Source of the DNA: Flavisphingomonas formosensis
GTDB taxonomy: Bacteria > Pseudomonadota > Alphaproteobacteria > Sphingomonadales > Sphingomonadaceae
Assembly (NCBI RefSeq): GCF_009755815.1
Contig: NZ_WRPK01000010.1
Span: forward strand, 124,001-188,000
Length of the DNA: 64,000 nt
Direction: 5' to 3'
The notes under the pieces were generated by a model that saw only the letters and a list, made by a program, of their open reading frames with translations, was not told the DNA's origin and did no database searches. Numbering within the stretch: the first letter of the stretch is position 1; each line of letters opens with the position of its first letter. The position numbers and the translations under genes are program-made. Below are positions 43,583-51,944 of this stretch, piece by piece.

Positions 43583-44211
43583 TGCGGGAAATGACGACCG
43601 AAAAGCGGGAGGCGAGTGCCGGCCTGCGGCTGGCCATGGACTTCGGTCCGTTGCTGGTCTTCTTTCTTGCCAATTTCCTGGCGCCGGGCGAACCGAAGGA
43701 CAAGATTTTCGTCGCCACCGGCGCCTTCATGGTCGCCACGGCGATCGCCATGATCTTCTCCAAGCTGAAAACCGGCCGCGTCTCCGCGATGCAGCTTTTT
43801 TCGGGCGCCATGGTGCTGGTTCTCGGCGGCGCCGCGATCGTCTTCCACAACGACGTCTTCATCAAGATGAAGCCGACCATCTATTATGGCCTCATCGCCG
43901 CCATCCTGTTCTTCGGGCTGGCCACGGGCAAACCGATGCTGAAGACGGTGCTCGGCTCCTCCTATCCGGGGCTGACCGAGCGAGGCTGGACGATCCTGAC
44001 CCGCAACTGGGCTATCTTCTTCGTCGCGGCCGGCTGCCTGAACGAAGCGGTATGGCGCAATGTCGAAACATCCACCTGGCTGACATTCAAGGTGTTCGGG
44101 ATGATCCCGATCACCCTGCTGTTCGCGGGCAGCCAGATCCCGATGCTGCTGCGCAACGGCATGGGCGAGAAGGCCGTCGAGGACTCCCCGCCCATTCCGC
44201 CTGGCAATTAG
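43582..44211 (+). CDS. yciB: Inner-membrane protein YciB / septation protein A
   Basis: 209 residues from ATG 43582, one base inside the ftsY stop (TGATG). ATG 43591 is an alternative start. Five or more membrane helices; family signatures AMDFGPLLVFFLANFL, GLIAAILFFGLATGKPMLK and RNWAIFFVAAGCLNEAVWRN. YciB/IspA affects septation and envelope integrity; biochemistry is unclear. Last gene of the dapF operon, overlapping sodB convergently by 4 bp. Confidence 0.93.
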   Translation: MREMTTEKREASAGLRLAMDFGPLLVFFLANFLAPGEPKDKIFVATGAFMVATAIAMIFSKLKTGRVSAMQLFSGAMVLVLGGAAIVFHNDVFIKMKPTIYYGLIAAILFFGLATGKPMLKTVLGSSYPGLTERGWTILTRNWAIFFVAAGCLNEAVWRNVETSTWLTFKVFGMIPITLLFAGSQIPMLLRNGMGEKAVEDSPPIPPGN

Positions 44212-44831
44212 CCGTTCTGATCGGCGCGGCTCACGCCTTCGCCGTCGAGATTCTGCGCGACGAATTCCCAGTTGATGATGTTGCCGAGCACGGTCTCGGC
44301 GAACTTCGGACGCGCGTTGCGATAATCGATATAATAAGCGTGCTCCCACACATCGAGGGTGAGCAGCGGCTTCACCCCTTCATAGACCACCGGCGTATCG
44401 GCGTCGTGATAGGAGGTGATCTCGAGCTTGTCTCCGTTGAGGACGAGCCAGGCCCAACCCGACGCGAAGTGGCCGACGGCCTCCTCGGCGAGCTTCTTCA
44501 GCAGTTCGTCGGTCGAACCGAAGCTTTCATTGATCTTGTCTGCCAGCACGCCGCTGGGCTTCTGACCGGCCGGCGCCAGACACTGCCAGAAGAAGCTGTG
44601 ATTCCAGATCTGGGCGACGTTGTTGAACAGCCCCGCCTGGCCGCGATCCTTCGCCGCCTTGATGACCGTGACGAGCGAGGCGTCCGCGAGATCCTTGCCC
44701 TCGAGCAGGCTGTTCGCCTTGTCGACATACGCCTTGTGATGCTTTCCATGATGATATTCGAACGTCTCGGCCGACATGTACGGCGCGAGCGCCGACGGAT
44801 CGAAAGGAAGCTGAGGGAGGGTGAAAGCCAT
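44208..44831 (-). CDS. sodB: Iron superoxide dismutase
   Basis: 207 residues. Metal ligands and second-shell residues: TFEYHHGKHHKAYVDK (His27-region), LFNNVAQIWNHSFFWQCL (His), DVWEHAYYIDYRNAR (Asp and His). The Gln-bearing FNNVAQIWNH and the SFFW form point to the Fe type. It dismutates superoxide in the cytoplasm. Convergent with yciB; the TPR gene lies upstream. Confidence 0.97.
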   Translation of the reverse strand: MAFTLPQLPFDPSALAPYMSAETFEYHHGKHHKAYVDKANSLLEGKDLADASLVTVIKAAKDRGQAGLFNNVAQIWNHSFFWQCLAPAGQKPSGVLADKINESFGSTDELLKKLAEEAVGHFASGWAWLVLNGDKLEITSYHDADTPVVYEGVKPLLTLDVWEHAYYIDYRNARPKFAETVLGNIINWEFVAQNLDGEGVSRADQNG

Positions 44832-44939
44832 GACGGTCCTCTGTTGATCAATGAGGGATTCGGGGCCTCAACGGCCCCCGTCGTCATATGGTTCGTTTTG
44901 CACCGAAATATTTCGCGATCTGAAACGGTTCGTCGTACG

Positions 44940-45530
44940 TCAACCACGCCCTATCACTGATTTGCTGGGTGCCACCTTGGGTACCACCTGGAACCGCGTG
45001 AGCTCGCGCTGCGGTGCATCCCAATCTGGCGCTATCGCGATCGCGCGCTGATAGTCGAGATAGGCTGCGCGCAGATTGCCGAGATCCTCTTCGGCCAGCG
45101 CACGCCCATAATAAGCGAGCTCCGGTCGACGGCTCTGCTTGTCGAGCGCCGTATCGAACATCGCCTTGGCCGATGCTGCACCGTCCGGCAGGTTGAGCAC
45201 CGCGAATCCCTTGTTGAGCCAGGCCTCCGGCTCCTGCGGATCGAGCGCGATCGCCTGATCGAAATCGGCGATGGCATCGCCGATCGCGCCCGTCTCCATC
45301 CGAATGATCCCGCGATTGACGATGGTCGCGACATGCTCGCGCGATCCGGGCTGCACACGGGCGATCGCGCGGGTGCAGACGCGAATGCCGGCCCGATTGG
45401 GCTTGGTCGCGCTCGCCGCCTCGTAGCAGCGCTGCGCGTCTCCGCCGTTGCTCACGATGACCGCGCCCTCGACGGGAAACGCGGCCATGGCCACGACCAA
45501 TAGGGCCGCAAGCCGATATCCTCCTGCCAT
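44940..45530 (-). CDS. Exported tetratricopeptide-repeat protein
   Basis: 196 residues from ATG 45530, with AGAGGAGAGG upstream. Signal peptide (about 1-22; ALLVVAMAAFPVEG) followed by TPR helices: VATIVNRGIIRMETGAIGDA, IADFDQAIALDPQEPEAWLNK and ELAYYGRALAEEDLGNLRA then AYLDYQRAIAIAPDWD. A periplasmic protein-protein interaction protein of unknown partner. The C-terminal tail is unassigned. Confidence 0.85.
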   Translation of the reverse strand: MAGGYRLAALLVVAMAAFPVEGAVIVSNGGDAQRCYEAASATKPNRAGIRVCTRAIARVQPGSREHVATIVNRGIIRMETGAIGDAIADFDQAIALDPQEPEAWLNKGFAVLNLPDGAASAKAMFDTALDKQSRRPELAYYGRALAEEDLGNLRAAYLDYQRAIAIAPDWDAPQRELTRFQVVPKVAPSKSVIGRG

Positions 45531-45582
45531 CCTCTCCTCTCTCCTCTGTCGGGAGCGCTGTGATCGTACACCCGTTCGGCGG

Positions 45583-46632
45583 TCAACCCAAGAGCGAGTG
45601 ACGGCGAAGCGCATGGCGCAGCTGATCGTAGCTCAGCCCGATCGCCTTGGCGGCGGCGCGCTGGTTGAAACGGGCCGTCTTCATCGCCTGTTCGAGCAAC
45701 TTGCGTTCGAAGGAATCGACTGCGGCTCGGAAATCGATGCAATCCACCGCCGGCTCCTGCTCGCCCGGTGCAGGCGCCGGCTTCGGGGATTGCTGGGAAA
45801 TGGGCGCCGGATCCCCGGTCGGGGGGGCAGGACGCTCCTGCTTTGCAAGGCGCGGCCGCCAGGGCGATGCGAAGGGATCGAACTCGATGGCGTCGATCGG
45901 CCGCTCGGGATCGTCCCAGCGATAGACCGCGCGCTCGACCACATTACGCAGTTCGCGCACGTTGCCTGGCCAGTCATGGGCATCGAGCGCCGCCGATGCG
46001 GACGGACTGAAACCCGGCCAATAGGACCATTCCAGCTCCGCCGCCATGCGCCGGCCGAAATGATCGGCGAGCACCGGAACATCGCCCTCCCGCGCACGCA
46101 ACGGCGGCAAGGTCACCACCTCGAAGCTCAGCCGATCCAGCAGATCGGCGCGGAACCGCCCCTGATCGACGAGCGCGGGTAGATGCTCGTTGGTGGCCGC
46201 GACGATACGGACGTCGACGCTCAGCGCCCGCGAAGAGCCTATGCGCGTCACCTCGCCATATTCGACCGCGCGCAGCAAGCGTTCCTGTGCGCCGGACGAC
46301 AGGGTCGCCAGTTCGTCGAGGAACAACGTGCCGCCATCGGCTTCCTCGAACCGGCCGACACGCGCCTTGGTGGCGCCCGTGAAGGCGCCCGCCTCATGCC
46401 CGAACAGCTCGGCCTCGATCAGCGTCTCCGGCAGAGCGGCGCAATTCATCGTAACGAGCGGTCCCGCCCAGCGTGTCGACAGGCGATGCAGGCGTTCGGC
46501 GATCAATTCCTTGCCGGTTCCCCGCTCCCCGATCACGAGCACCGGCCGGTTGAGCGCCGCCGCACGGCTCGCACGTTCGACCGCATCGAGAAACGGCCCC
46601 GACTGGCCGATGAACTGGCTATCGCGCTCCAT
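45583..46632 (-). CDS. pspF: Phage shock protein operon activator PspF (sigma-54 EBP)
   Basis: 349 residues. No receiver domain, as in PspF. AAA+ domain: VIGERGTGKELIAERLHRLS (Walker A), GAFTGATKA (sigma-54 contact), GGTLFLDELATLSSGAQERL (Walker B) and the R-finger region FRADLLDRLSFEV; a Pro/Ala/Gln-rich linker (about 255-295) and a C-terminal Fis HTH (NQRAAAKAIGLSYDQLRHAL). It binds upstream of psp and drives sigma-54 open-complex formation until PspA inhibits it. Divergent from the psp operon with its -24/-12 promoter. Confidence 0.94.
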   Translation of the reverse strand: MERDSQFIGQSGPFLDAVERASRAAALNRPVLVIGERGTGKELIAERLHRLSTRWAGPLVTMNCAALPETLIEAELFGHEAGAFTGATKARVGRFEEADGGTLFLDELATLSSGAQERLLRAVEYGEVTRIGSSRALSVDVRIVAATNEHLPALVDQGRFRADLLDRLSFEVVTLPPLRAREGDVPVLADHFGRRMAAELEWSYWPGFSPSASAALDAHDWPGNVRELRNVVERAVYRWDDPERPIDAIEFDPFASPWRPRLAKQERPAPPTGDPAPISQQSPKPAPAPGEQEPAVDCIDFRAAVDSFERKLLEQAMKTARFNQRAAAKAIGLSYDQLRHALRRHSLLG

Positions 46633-46733
46633 CGCGCAAGATTAGCGAAAAATCCCAATACTTAGCAAACCCAAATCCTTCCCCTCCCGTGAGCGTCATA
46701 GAAAAACGCCGGAAATCCGCCACAAATCGAATT

Positions 46734-46750
46734 TGGCACGCTCCCTGCTT
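46734..46750 (+). promoter_or_regulatory. Sigma-54 (-24/-12) promoter of the psp operon
   Basis: TGGCACGCTCCCTGCTT matches the sigma-54 consensus TGGCAC-N5-TTGC(A/T), with GG at -24 and GC at -12 separated by 10 bases (first C of CTGC replaces T). It points to the TonB-C-like gene at 46797 and lies about 100 bp from the divergent pspF start, room for PspF and IHF sites. Confidence 0.88.
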
Positions 46751-46796
46751 AACACCGAACAGAACCGTGAATGCGGAAGGTTAAGGGAGCGAGATT

Positions 46797-47303
46797 ATGG
46801 TTACGTTCGACAAATCGGATTTCCAGCGCTTCGCCACCGCTTCGGTGGGCGCACTGCTGCTGAGCGCCGCCTGCATCGTCGGCGCGGTCGCCCCGGCCCG
46901 CGCGGCCGAGCGGAATGCGCCGCTGACCGTCCAGGACTGGAAGATGGATGTGGAGCGTCAGATCGATGCTACGCTCCGCACGCCCAGCCTCGAGGGCCGG
47001 GACCATGCGGCAGCGACCGTCGCGATCCACTTCGATGCGGACGGCAAAGCCGATACCATCGCCATATCGAAATCGTCCGGCATTGCGTCCGCCGACGCGG
47101 AAGCCCTGCGCACCGCCAATCGCGTCGCCTATCCGGCATTGCCTTCGGGCCTGCGCGGCCGGCCGCAGACGATTGCCATGATGGTCTATTTCGGCGCCGC
47201 GGACACCGCGGCCGACCGCAAGGCCGTCGCCGCGATGCAGGCTCTTGCCGAGCAGCGCGCCGAAAAGACCGCCACACTGTCCGCCGCGCTCCCCACGAGC
47301 TGA
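46797..47303 (+). CDS. Exported TonB C-terminal-like protein, first gene of the psp operon
   Basis: 168 residues. A long signal-like N-terminus (FATASVGALLLSAACIVGAV then APARAAERN) is followed by a TonB C-domain-like fold: DVERQIDATLRTPSLEG, AATVAIHFDADGKADTIAIS, SSGIASADAEALRTANR then VAYPALPSGLRG, QTIAMMVYFG. No N-terminal membrane anchor beyond the signal and no Pro-rich spacer, so it is not a classical TonB. Its start is 47 bp after a sigma-54 promoter and pspA follows 100 bp later, hence envelope-stress regulation. Role in the Psp response unknown. Confidence 0.8.
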   Translation: MVTFDKSDFQRFATASVGALLLSAACIVGAVAPARAAERNAPLTVQDWKMDVERQIDATLRTPSLEGRDHAAATVAIHFDADGKADTIAISKSSGIASADAEALRTANRVAYPALPSGLRGRPQTIAMMVYFGAADTAADRKAVAAMQALAEQRAEKTATLSAALPTS

Positions 47304-47403
47304 GCGGCAGAGCCGGGGCGGGCCAATGTCCCCGGTCCGTCCCGGCACCCCTTTCCACCTGCTCCAAAGCAGACCAGAATGCGTACAGAGGAGTAAAAGC
47401 GTT

Positions 47404-48075
47404 ATGGGAATCTTCTCCCGCACCCGGGACATCATCGCCGCCAACGTCACCGACCTGCTCGACAAGGCGGAAGATCCGGCGAAGATGATCCGCATGATCA
47501 TCCTCGAAATGGAGGAGACGCTGGTCGAGGTGCGCGCGTCCGCCGCGCGTACCATCGCCGACCAGAAGGAAATGCGCCGCCAGATCGGACGCCTGGAGCA
47601 GGTTCAGTCGAGCTGGCTCGAAAAGGCGGAACTCGCCCTTTCCAAGGATCGCGAGGATCTTGCCAAGGCCGCCCTCGTCGAGCGGCAGAAGGCGGCCGAC
47701 CTGGCGGATCAACTGAAGGACGAGATCGAGACGCTCGACGAGACGCTACGCGCTTCGGAAGCGGATATCGCCAAGCTGCAGAACAAGCTGCGCGAGGCGA
47801 GAGCCCGGCAGAATTCGATCGTGGCGCGTCTGGAATCGGCGCAGAATCGCGCGCGGATGCGCGAGATGTATGCCGGCGCCAAGATCGATGAGGCCTTTGC
47901 TCGTTTCGACCTGCTCGAGCGCCGCGTGGATTATGCCGAAGGCCGCGCAGAAGCGGCCGGCATGGGCGCCGCGCCCAAGAGCCTGGAAGAAGAAATCGCC
48001 GAACTGCGCTCGTCCGACAAGGTGGAAGCCGAACTCGCAGCGCTGAAGGCGAGGAGCCAGAACAAGGAGGGCTGA
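47404..48075 (+). CDS. pspA: Phage shock protein A
   Basis: 223 residues, the expected size. Coiled-coil throughout: GIFSRTRDIIAANVTDLLDK, AEDPAKMIRMIILEMEETLV then VEVRASAARTIADQKEM, and EMYAGAKIDEAFARFDLLER. The N-terminal amphipathic helix binds stressed membranes and the protein inhibits PspF. ATG 47404. pspB follows 4 bp after its stop; all are under the sigma-54 promoter at 46734. Confidence 0.97.
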   Translation: MGIFSRTRDIIAANVTDLLDKAEDPAKMIRMIILEMEETLVEVRASAARTIADQKEMRRQIGRLEQVQSSWLEKAELALSKDREDLAKAALVERQKAADLADQLKDEIETLDETLRASEADIAKLQNKLREARARQNSIVARLESAQNRARMREMYAGAKIDEAFARFDLLERRVDYAEGRAEAAGMGAAPKSLEEEIAELRSSDKVEAELAALKARSQNKEG

Positions 48076-48079
48076 TCCG

Positions 48080-48343
48080 ATGGAAGACGTGTTTCTGCCC
48101 ATCGTCATCTGCAGCATCCTCTTCATCGGAATGCCCTGGGTGGTGCTGCACTATGTCACCCAGTGGAAGAAGGCGAAGACGCTGAGCGTCGAGGACGAGA
48201 ATCTCCTCGACGAGCTGCACGAGACCGCCCGGCGGCTCGACGACCGGCTTTCCACGATCGAGCGGATCATCACCGCCGACGACCCCAACTGGCGTGCGAC
48301 CGCCCAGAGCGAGCGCACCGCCGACTGGCGCAAGACCAACTGA
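48080..48343 (+). CDS. pspB: Phage shock protein B
   Basis: 87 residues. N-terminal membrane helix (LPIVICSILFIGMPWVVLHY) then the coiled coil LLDELHETARRLDDRLSTIE followed by RIITADDPNWRATAQSERTA. The DDPNW motif is characteristic of PspB. PspB and PspC bind PspA at the membrane and pass on the stress signal. The C-terminal coil is echoed in four later small genes. Confidence 0.96.
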   Translation: MEDVFLPIVICSILFIGMPWVVLHYVTQWKKAKTLSVEDENLLDELHETARRLDDRLSTIERIITADDPNWRATAQSERTADWRKTN

Positions 48344-48372
48344 GCGCCGACCACGTTTCAGGAGGAACGACT

Positions 48373-48756
48373 ATGTCCGCCCGCCGCACCAATTTCTATC
48401 TCGACAAGCGCAACGCCAAGCTGATGGGCGTCTGCTCCGGCCTTGCCGACTATACCGGTCTCGACGTCACCCTCGTCCGCGTCGGCGTCGTGCTGCTGAC
48501 GATCATCGGGGGCTTTCCCTGGACGGTGATCGCTTATTTCATCACCGGCTGGATCGCGAACGAAAAGCCGCGCGAATTCTATGACATCAGCCCGGAAGAA
48601 ACGAAATTCTGGCAAGGTGTGCGCGCCAAGCCGGGCAATTCGGTCCGCGACGTCCGCGCCAGCTTCCGCGACATTGACCGTCGACTGGCCGACATAGAGG
48701 CGCACGTCACCTCATCCAACAGCCGCCTTGCCAACGAAATCGAGGCGCTGCGCTAG
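48373..48756 (+). CDS. pspC: Phage shock protein C
   Basis: 127 residues from ATG 48373, preceded by GGAGGAA. The PspC domain: NFYLDKRNAKLMGVCSGLAD, YTGLDVTLVRVGVVLLTI and PWTVIAYFITGWIANEK. The tail is DIDRRLADIEAHVTSSNSRL, ANEIEALR, which resembles the ends of the small proteins that follow. PspC senses the membrane with PspB. Part of the psp operon. Confidence 0.96.
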   Translation: MSARRTNFYLDKRNAKLMGVCSGLADYTGLDVTLVRVGVVLLTIIGGFPWTVIAYFITGWIANEKPREFYDISPEETKFWQGVRAKPGNSVRDVRASFRDIDRRLADIEAHVTSSNSRLANEIEALR

Positions 48757-48783
48757 GCACTCCGTCTTCAAGGGAGATGCGGC

Positions 48784-49065
48784 ATGGACAGTGGACAGAT
48801 ATTCCTGCTGACGCTGATCGCGATCAGCACCCTCGGCTGGCTTTTCAGCAACTGGATCCGGGCTCGCCACGGCTACCCGCTGGAAGACGGGAAAGGCCAC
48901 GAGACGGACAAGCTCGAACTCAGCCGCAAGACCGATCTGATCGCGGAAGAAAATGGCCGGCTGAAGGATCAGGTCGGCCGGCTCGAGGAACGCGTCGCGG
49001 TGCTGGAGCGGATCATAACCGACCGCTCCCGCACGCTCAGCGACGAAATCGACGCCTTGCGTTGA
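48784..49065 (+). CDS. PspB-like small membrane coiled-coil protein 1
   Basis: 93 residues. A short N-terminal helix (IFLLTLIAISTLGWLFSNW) anchors it; then HGYPLEDGKGHETDK and a coiled coil LIAEENGRLKDQVGRLEERV, AVLERIITDRSRTLSDEIDA, LR. The end mirrors PspB/PspC. First of four similar genes after pspC; likely membrane-stress partner of PspA, by analogy. Confidence 0.8.
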   Translation: MDSGQIFLLTLIAISTLGWLFSNWIRARHGYPLEDGKGHETDKLELSRKTDLIAEENGRLKDQVGRLEERVAVLERIITDRSRTLSDEIDALR

Positions 49066-49084
49066 TCGAAAAGCGACGGCGGTT

Positions 49085-49113
49085 CGTCGAAACCGTCGAA
49101 AGCGTCGTCGAAA
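49085..49113 (+). repeat. Three direct CGTCGAAA repeats before PspB-like gene 2
   Basis: CGTCGAAA at 49085-49092, 49094-49101 and 49106-49113 in the 67-bp gap between two PspB-like genes. The meaning is unclear; it could be a protein or RNA binding element, or a local slippage product. Confidence 0.4.
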
Positions 49114-49132
49114 GCTTTCTAGGGGATGAACG

Positions 49133-49468
49133 ATGGATTTGGGTGAACAGGTGATCGTGCCGAACCTGCCCTGGATCATCGGCGGCGGCATGCTGCTCGG
49201 GATCATGGGTATCGCCGGCTGGATTTTCACGACGTGGCTGAGGGTACGCAACGGCTATCCGTTGGACGGCGCCTGGGGCCAGGCCGTCTATCCGAAGGCC
49301 AGCGACGAGGCGATGGAGCGGATAAGGCTGCTCTCCGCGGAAAATGCGCAGCTTCGCGCCGAGCTCGGCTCGGTGAAGGACCGGCTGGCGACGATCGAAC
49401 GCATCGTCACCGACGGCAGCCATCGTCTCGATCGGGAGATCGAGGCGCTGCGCCACGGGGCCAACTGA
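49133..49468 (+). CDS. PspB-like small membrane coiled-coil protein 2
   Basis: 111 residues. N-terminal helix LPWIIGGGMLLGIMGIAGWI, then RVRNGYPLDGAWGQA and the coiled coil RIRLLSAENAQLRAELGSVK followed by DRLATIERIVTDGSHRLDRE, IEALR. The block RLATIERIVTD is closest to PspB (RLSTIERIITA). Second of four similar genes. Function inferred only from context. Confidence 0.8.
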   Translation: MDLGEQVIVPNLPWIIGGGMLLGIMGIAGWIFTTWLRVRNGYPLDGAWGQAVYPKASDEAMERIRLLSAENAQLRAELGSVKDRLATIERIVTDGSHRLDREIEALRHGAN

Positions 49469-49490
49469 ACGCAAGACGGGGAGAATGAGG

Positions 49491-49742
49491 ATGGATCCGT
49501 TTTCGATGGTGGTTGCGATCGTGGGCATAGGTGCGGTCGCGAGCGTTGCCCGCGCTCGCTACGGCATCCGCCGCGACCGGCACGGCAACGAATATCCGAT
49601 CAAAGATGCCGATGCCGAGCGGATGCGCGAGGAGCTGAAGGCGCTCAAGGAACGCGTCGCCGTGCTGGAGCGCATCGCCACAGATACTAACCGCGGCGTA
49701 GCGCTGGATCGCGAGATCGAGGCGCTCCGCTCGCGCGATTGA
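49491..49742 (+). CDS. PspB-like small membrane coiled-coil protein 3
   Basis: 83 residues from ATG 49491 (alternative 49485). A short N-terminal helix (FSMVVAIVGIGAVASVARAR), then YGIRRDRHGNEYPIKDADAE and the coiled coil MREELKALKERVAVLERIAT, DTNRGVALDREIEALR. The YGIRRDRHGNEYP segment parallels HGYPLEDG of copies 1 and 2. Third in the series. Confidence 0.8.
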   Translation: MDPFSMVVAIVGIGAVASVARARYGIRRDRHGNEYPIKDADAERMREELKALKERVAVLERIATDTNRGVALDREIEALRSRD

Positions 49743-49755
49743 GGAAGGACATGCG

Positions 49756-49989
49756 ATGACCGACCCGATACTCTGGACGATCGCGGCAGTGGCCGGCCTT
49801 TCCGGCCTCGCGATCGCCAGCCAGGCGGCCCTGACCGGCTGGCGCGGTTGGCTGGACATCAAGCGGCTGGAAATCGAAACCCGCCGCAGCGACACGACGC
49901 CCCCCAGCACGAGCTCGCGCATCGAGCTCGCCGATCTCAAGGAACGCGTCCGCAAGCTCGAGGCGATCGCGGCCGGCGTGGATCTCTAA
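49756..49989 (+). CDS. PspB-like small membrane coiled-coil protein 4
   Basis: 77 residues. N-terminal helix ILWTIAAVAGLSGLAIASQA, then a short linker and the coiled coil RIELADLKERVRKLEAIAAG. It lacks the final EIEALR seen in the others and is the most divergent. Last gene of the psp operon; a repeat-rich hairpin follows. Confidence 0.72.
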   Translation: MTDPILWTIAAVAGLSGLAIASQAALTGWRGWLDIKRLEIETRRSDTTPPSTSSRIELADLKERVRKLEAIAAGVDL

Positions 49990-50008
49990 GGAAGCCGGCA
50001 CCTCTCTC

Positions 50009-50097
50009 CCGTTCGTGCTGAGCCTGTCGAAGCATTCCCTTCTTCAACGTCCAGAAGAAGGAAGAAGGGAAAGGCTTCGACGAGCTCAGCCAAAACG
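50009..50097. repeat. Imperfect inverted repeat of an intergenic dispersed type
   Basis: The left arm, CCGTTCGTGCTGAGCCTGTC plus GAAGC and TTCCCTTCTTC, is mirrored in 50061-50097 (GAAGAAGGGAAAGGCTTCGA then CGAGCTCAGCCAAAACGG) with a few mismatches, forming a long hairpin with an approximately 15-base loop. Sequences with GTGCTGAGCCTGTCGAAGC recur between genes in many sphingomonad genomes by my recollection. It probably ends the psp operon and may act as a terminator or REP-like element. Confidence 0.6.
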
Positions 50098-50116
50098 GAA
50101 GTGAAACCCACGGACG

Positions 50117-51907
50117 TCAAAACGCCTCGGCCGGCAACGCCATCAGCGCTTCGGAGCCGGCCTCGATCTTCCGCCGTAGCGCGCCCGCATCGGGCATGAT
50201 CCGTTCCGCGAAGAAGCGCGCCGTCACCAGCTTCGCCTCCAGGAATGCGGGGTCACCCTCGCCCTCATCGAGCAGCACCTGCGCGGTGCGCGCCATGCGC
50301 AGCCACATGAGGCCCAGCGTCACGATGCCGGCCAGATGCATGTAGCTGTAGGCCGCCGCGCCGCCATTATCCGGCTGGGCGATGGCATTCTGCATCAGCC
50401 ACATCGTGGCCGCCTGCAGCTCTCCGAGCGCCTTTTCCAGTCGCGCGGCGAAATCGGCCTGCGGCCCCTGCTTCGCCTCGGCGATCTCCGCCGCCACCAT
50501 ATCGAAGAAGGCGCGGATCGCCCGGCCGCCATTGGCCGCGAGCTTGCGCCCGACGAGATCCATCGCCTGGATGCCGTTGGTGCCTTCGTAGATCATCGCG
50601 ATGCGGGCATCGCGGACATATTGCTCCATCCCATTCTCGCGGATGTAGCCATGGCCGCCATAGACCTGCTGGGCGATGGTCGCGATCTCATAGCCCTTGT
50701 CGGTGCCATAACCCTTGATCACGGGGATCAGCAGGGAAATGAGATCGTCGGCCGCCTGCCGCTCCTCGGCGCTCGCCGCATTGTGGGTCAGGTCGACCTG
50801 CAGCGCCCCCCACAGCATCAGCGCGCGCAGGCCCTCCGTATAGGCCTTGCACTCCATCAGCATGCGGCGGATGTCGGGATGGACGAAGAGCGGATCCGCC
50901 TTTTCCTGCGGATCGGCGGGGCCGGTGAGCGCCCTGCCCTGCCGCCGTTCCTTCGCATAGGCGACGGCATTCTGATAAGCGACCTCGCCCTGAGAGAGGC
51001 CCTGGAGGCCGACGCCGAGGCGCGCTGAATTCATCATGATGAACATCGCGGCGAGGCCCTTATTCTCCTCGCCGACCAGCCAGCCGGTCGCCCCGTCATA
51101 GTTCATGACGCAGGTGGCGTTGCCGTGGATGCCCATCTTCTCCTCGATCGAGCCGCAGGAGACGGCGTTGCGCGCGCCGAGCGAGCCGTCCGCATTCACG
51201 AGGAATTTGGGCACGACGAACAGCGAGATGCCCTTCACAGTGTCCGGCGCCCCGCTGATCTTCGCCAGCACGAGATGGATGATGTTCTCGGTCAGGTCGT
51301 GCTCGCCCGCCGAGATGAAAATCTTGGTGCCGGTGATCGCATAGCTGCCGTCCTCGCGCGGCTCCGCGCGGGTGCGGATCATGCCCAGATCGGTGCCGGC
51401 ATGCGGCTCGGTGAGGTTCATCGTGCCGGACCAGACGCCCGACACCATCTTGGTTAGATAGGTCTGCTTCTGCTCGTCCGTGCCCTTCGCATGCAGCGCC
51501 GCCATCGCGCCCTGGGCGAGCAGATTGTAGATGGAGAAGGCCATGTTGGCCGAGACGAGATATTCCTCGAAAGCGGTGGCGATGACATGAGGCAACCCCT
51601 GCCCGCCGACTTCCTCCGGCGCGCCGAGCGTCGTCCAGCCACCCTCGACATACTGCCGATAGGCGTCCTTGAAGCCGGTCGGCGTCGTCACGCTGCCATC
51701 GTCATGGCGGGTGCAGCCCTCCCGGTCGCCGACCGGATTGAGCGGGAACAGGACTTCCTCGCAGAATTTCGCGCCTTCGCCCAGCACGGCCTCCACGATG
51801 TCCGGGCTGGCCGCGACAAAGCCCGGCAGGTTCGCGTAGCGATCGATCTTCAGCACATGATCGAGCACGAAGCGCGTGTCGCGCACCGGCGCGGAATAGC
51901 TCGGCAT
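50117..51907 (-). CDS. Acyl-CoA dehydrogenase with extended C-terminal domain
   Basis: 596 residues, longer than the usual 380-400. Acyl-CoA dehydrogenase core: [80 protein letters not shown] and the catalytic-base region [20 protein letters not shown]-type helix. The last 150 residues form a C-terminal extension as in DmdC/AidB-like long-chain enzymes. FAD-dependent oxidation of acyl-CoA. It may be controlled by the MerR gene just upstream on the same strand. Confidence 0.92.
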   Translation of the reverse strand: MPSYSAPVRDTRFVLDHVLKIDRYANLPGFVAASPDIVEAVLGEGAKFCEEVLFPLNPVGDREGCTRHDDGSVTTPTGFKDAYRQYVEGGWTTLGAPEEVGGQGLPHVIATAFEEYLVSANMAFSIYNLLAQGAMAALHAKGTDEQKQTYLTKMVSGVWSGTMNLTEPHAGTDLGMIRTRAEPREDGSYAITGTKIFISAGEHDLTENIIHLVLAKISGAPDTVKGISLFVVPKFLVNADGSLGARNAVSCGSIEEKMGIHGNATCVMNYDGATGWLVGEENKGLAAMFIMMNSARLGVGLQGLSQGEVAYQNAVAYAKERRQGRALTGPADPQEKADPLFVHPDIRRMLMECKAYTEGLRALMLWGALQVDLTHNAASAEERQAADDLISLLIPVIKGYGTDKGYEIATIAQQVYGGHGYIRENGMEQYVRDARIAMIYEGTNGIQAMDLVGRKLAANGGRAIRAFFDMVAAEIAEAKQGPQADFAARLEKALGELQAATMWLMQNAIAQPDNGGAAAYSYMHLAGIVTLGLMWLRMARTAQVLLDEGEGDPAFLEAKLVTARFFAERIMPDAGALRRKIEAGSEALMALPAEAF

Positions 51908-51944
51908 CCTGTTTCTCCCTTATGTTCGTGGCGGCCGCTGCCCG

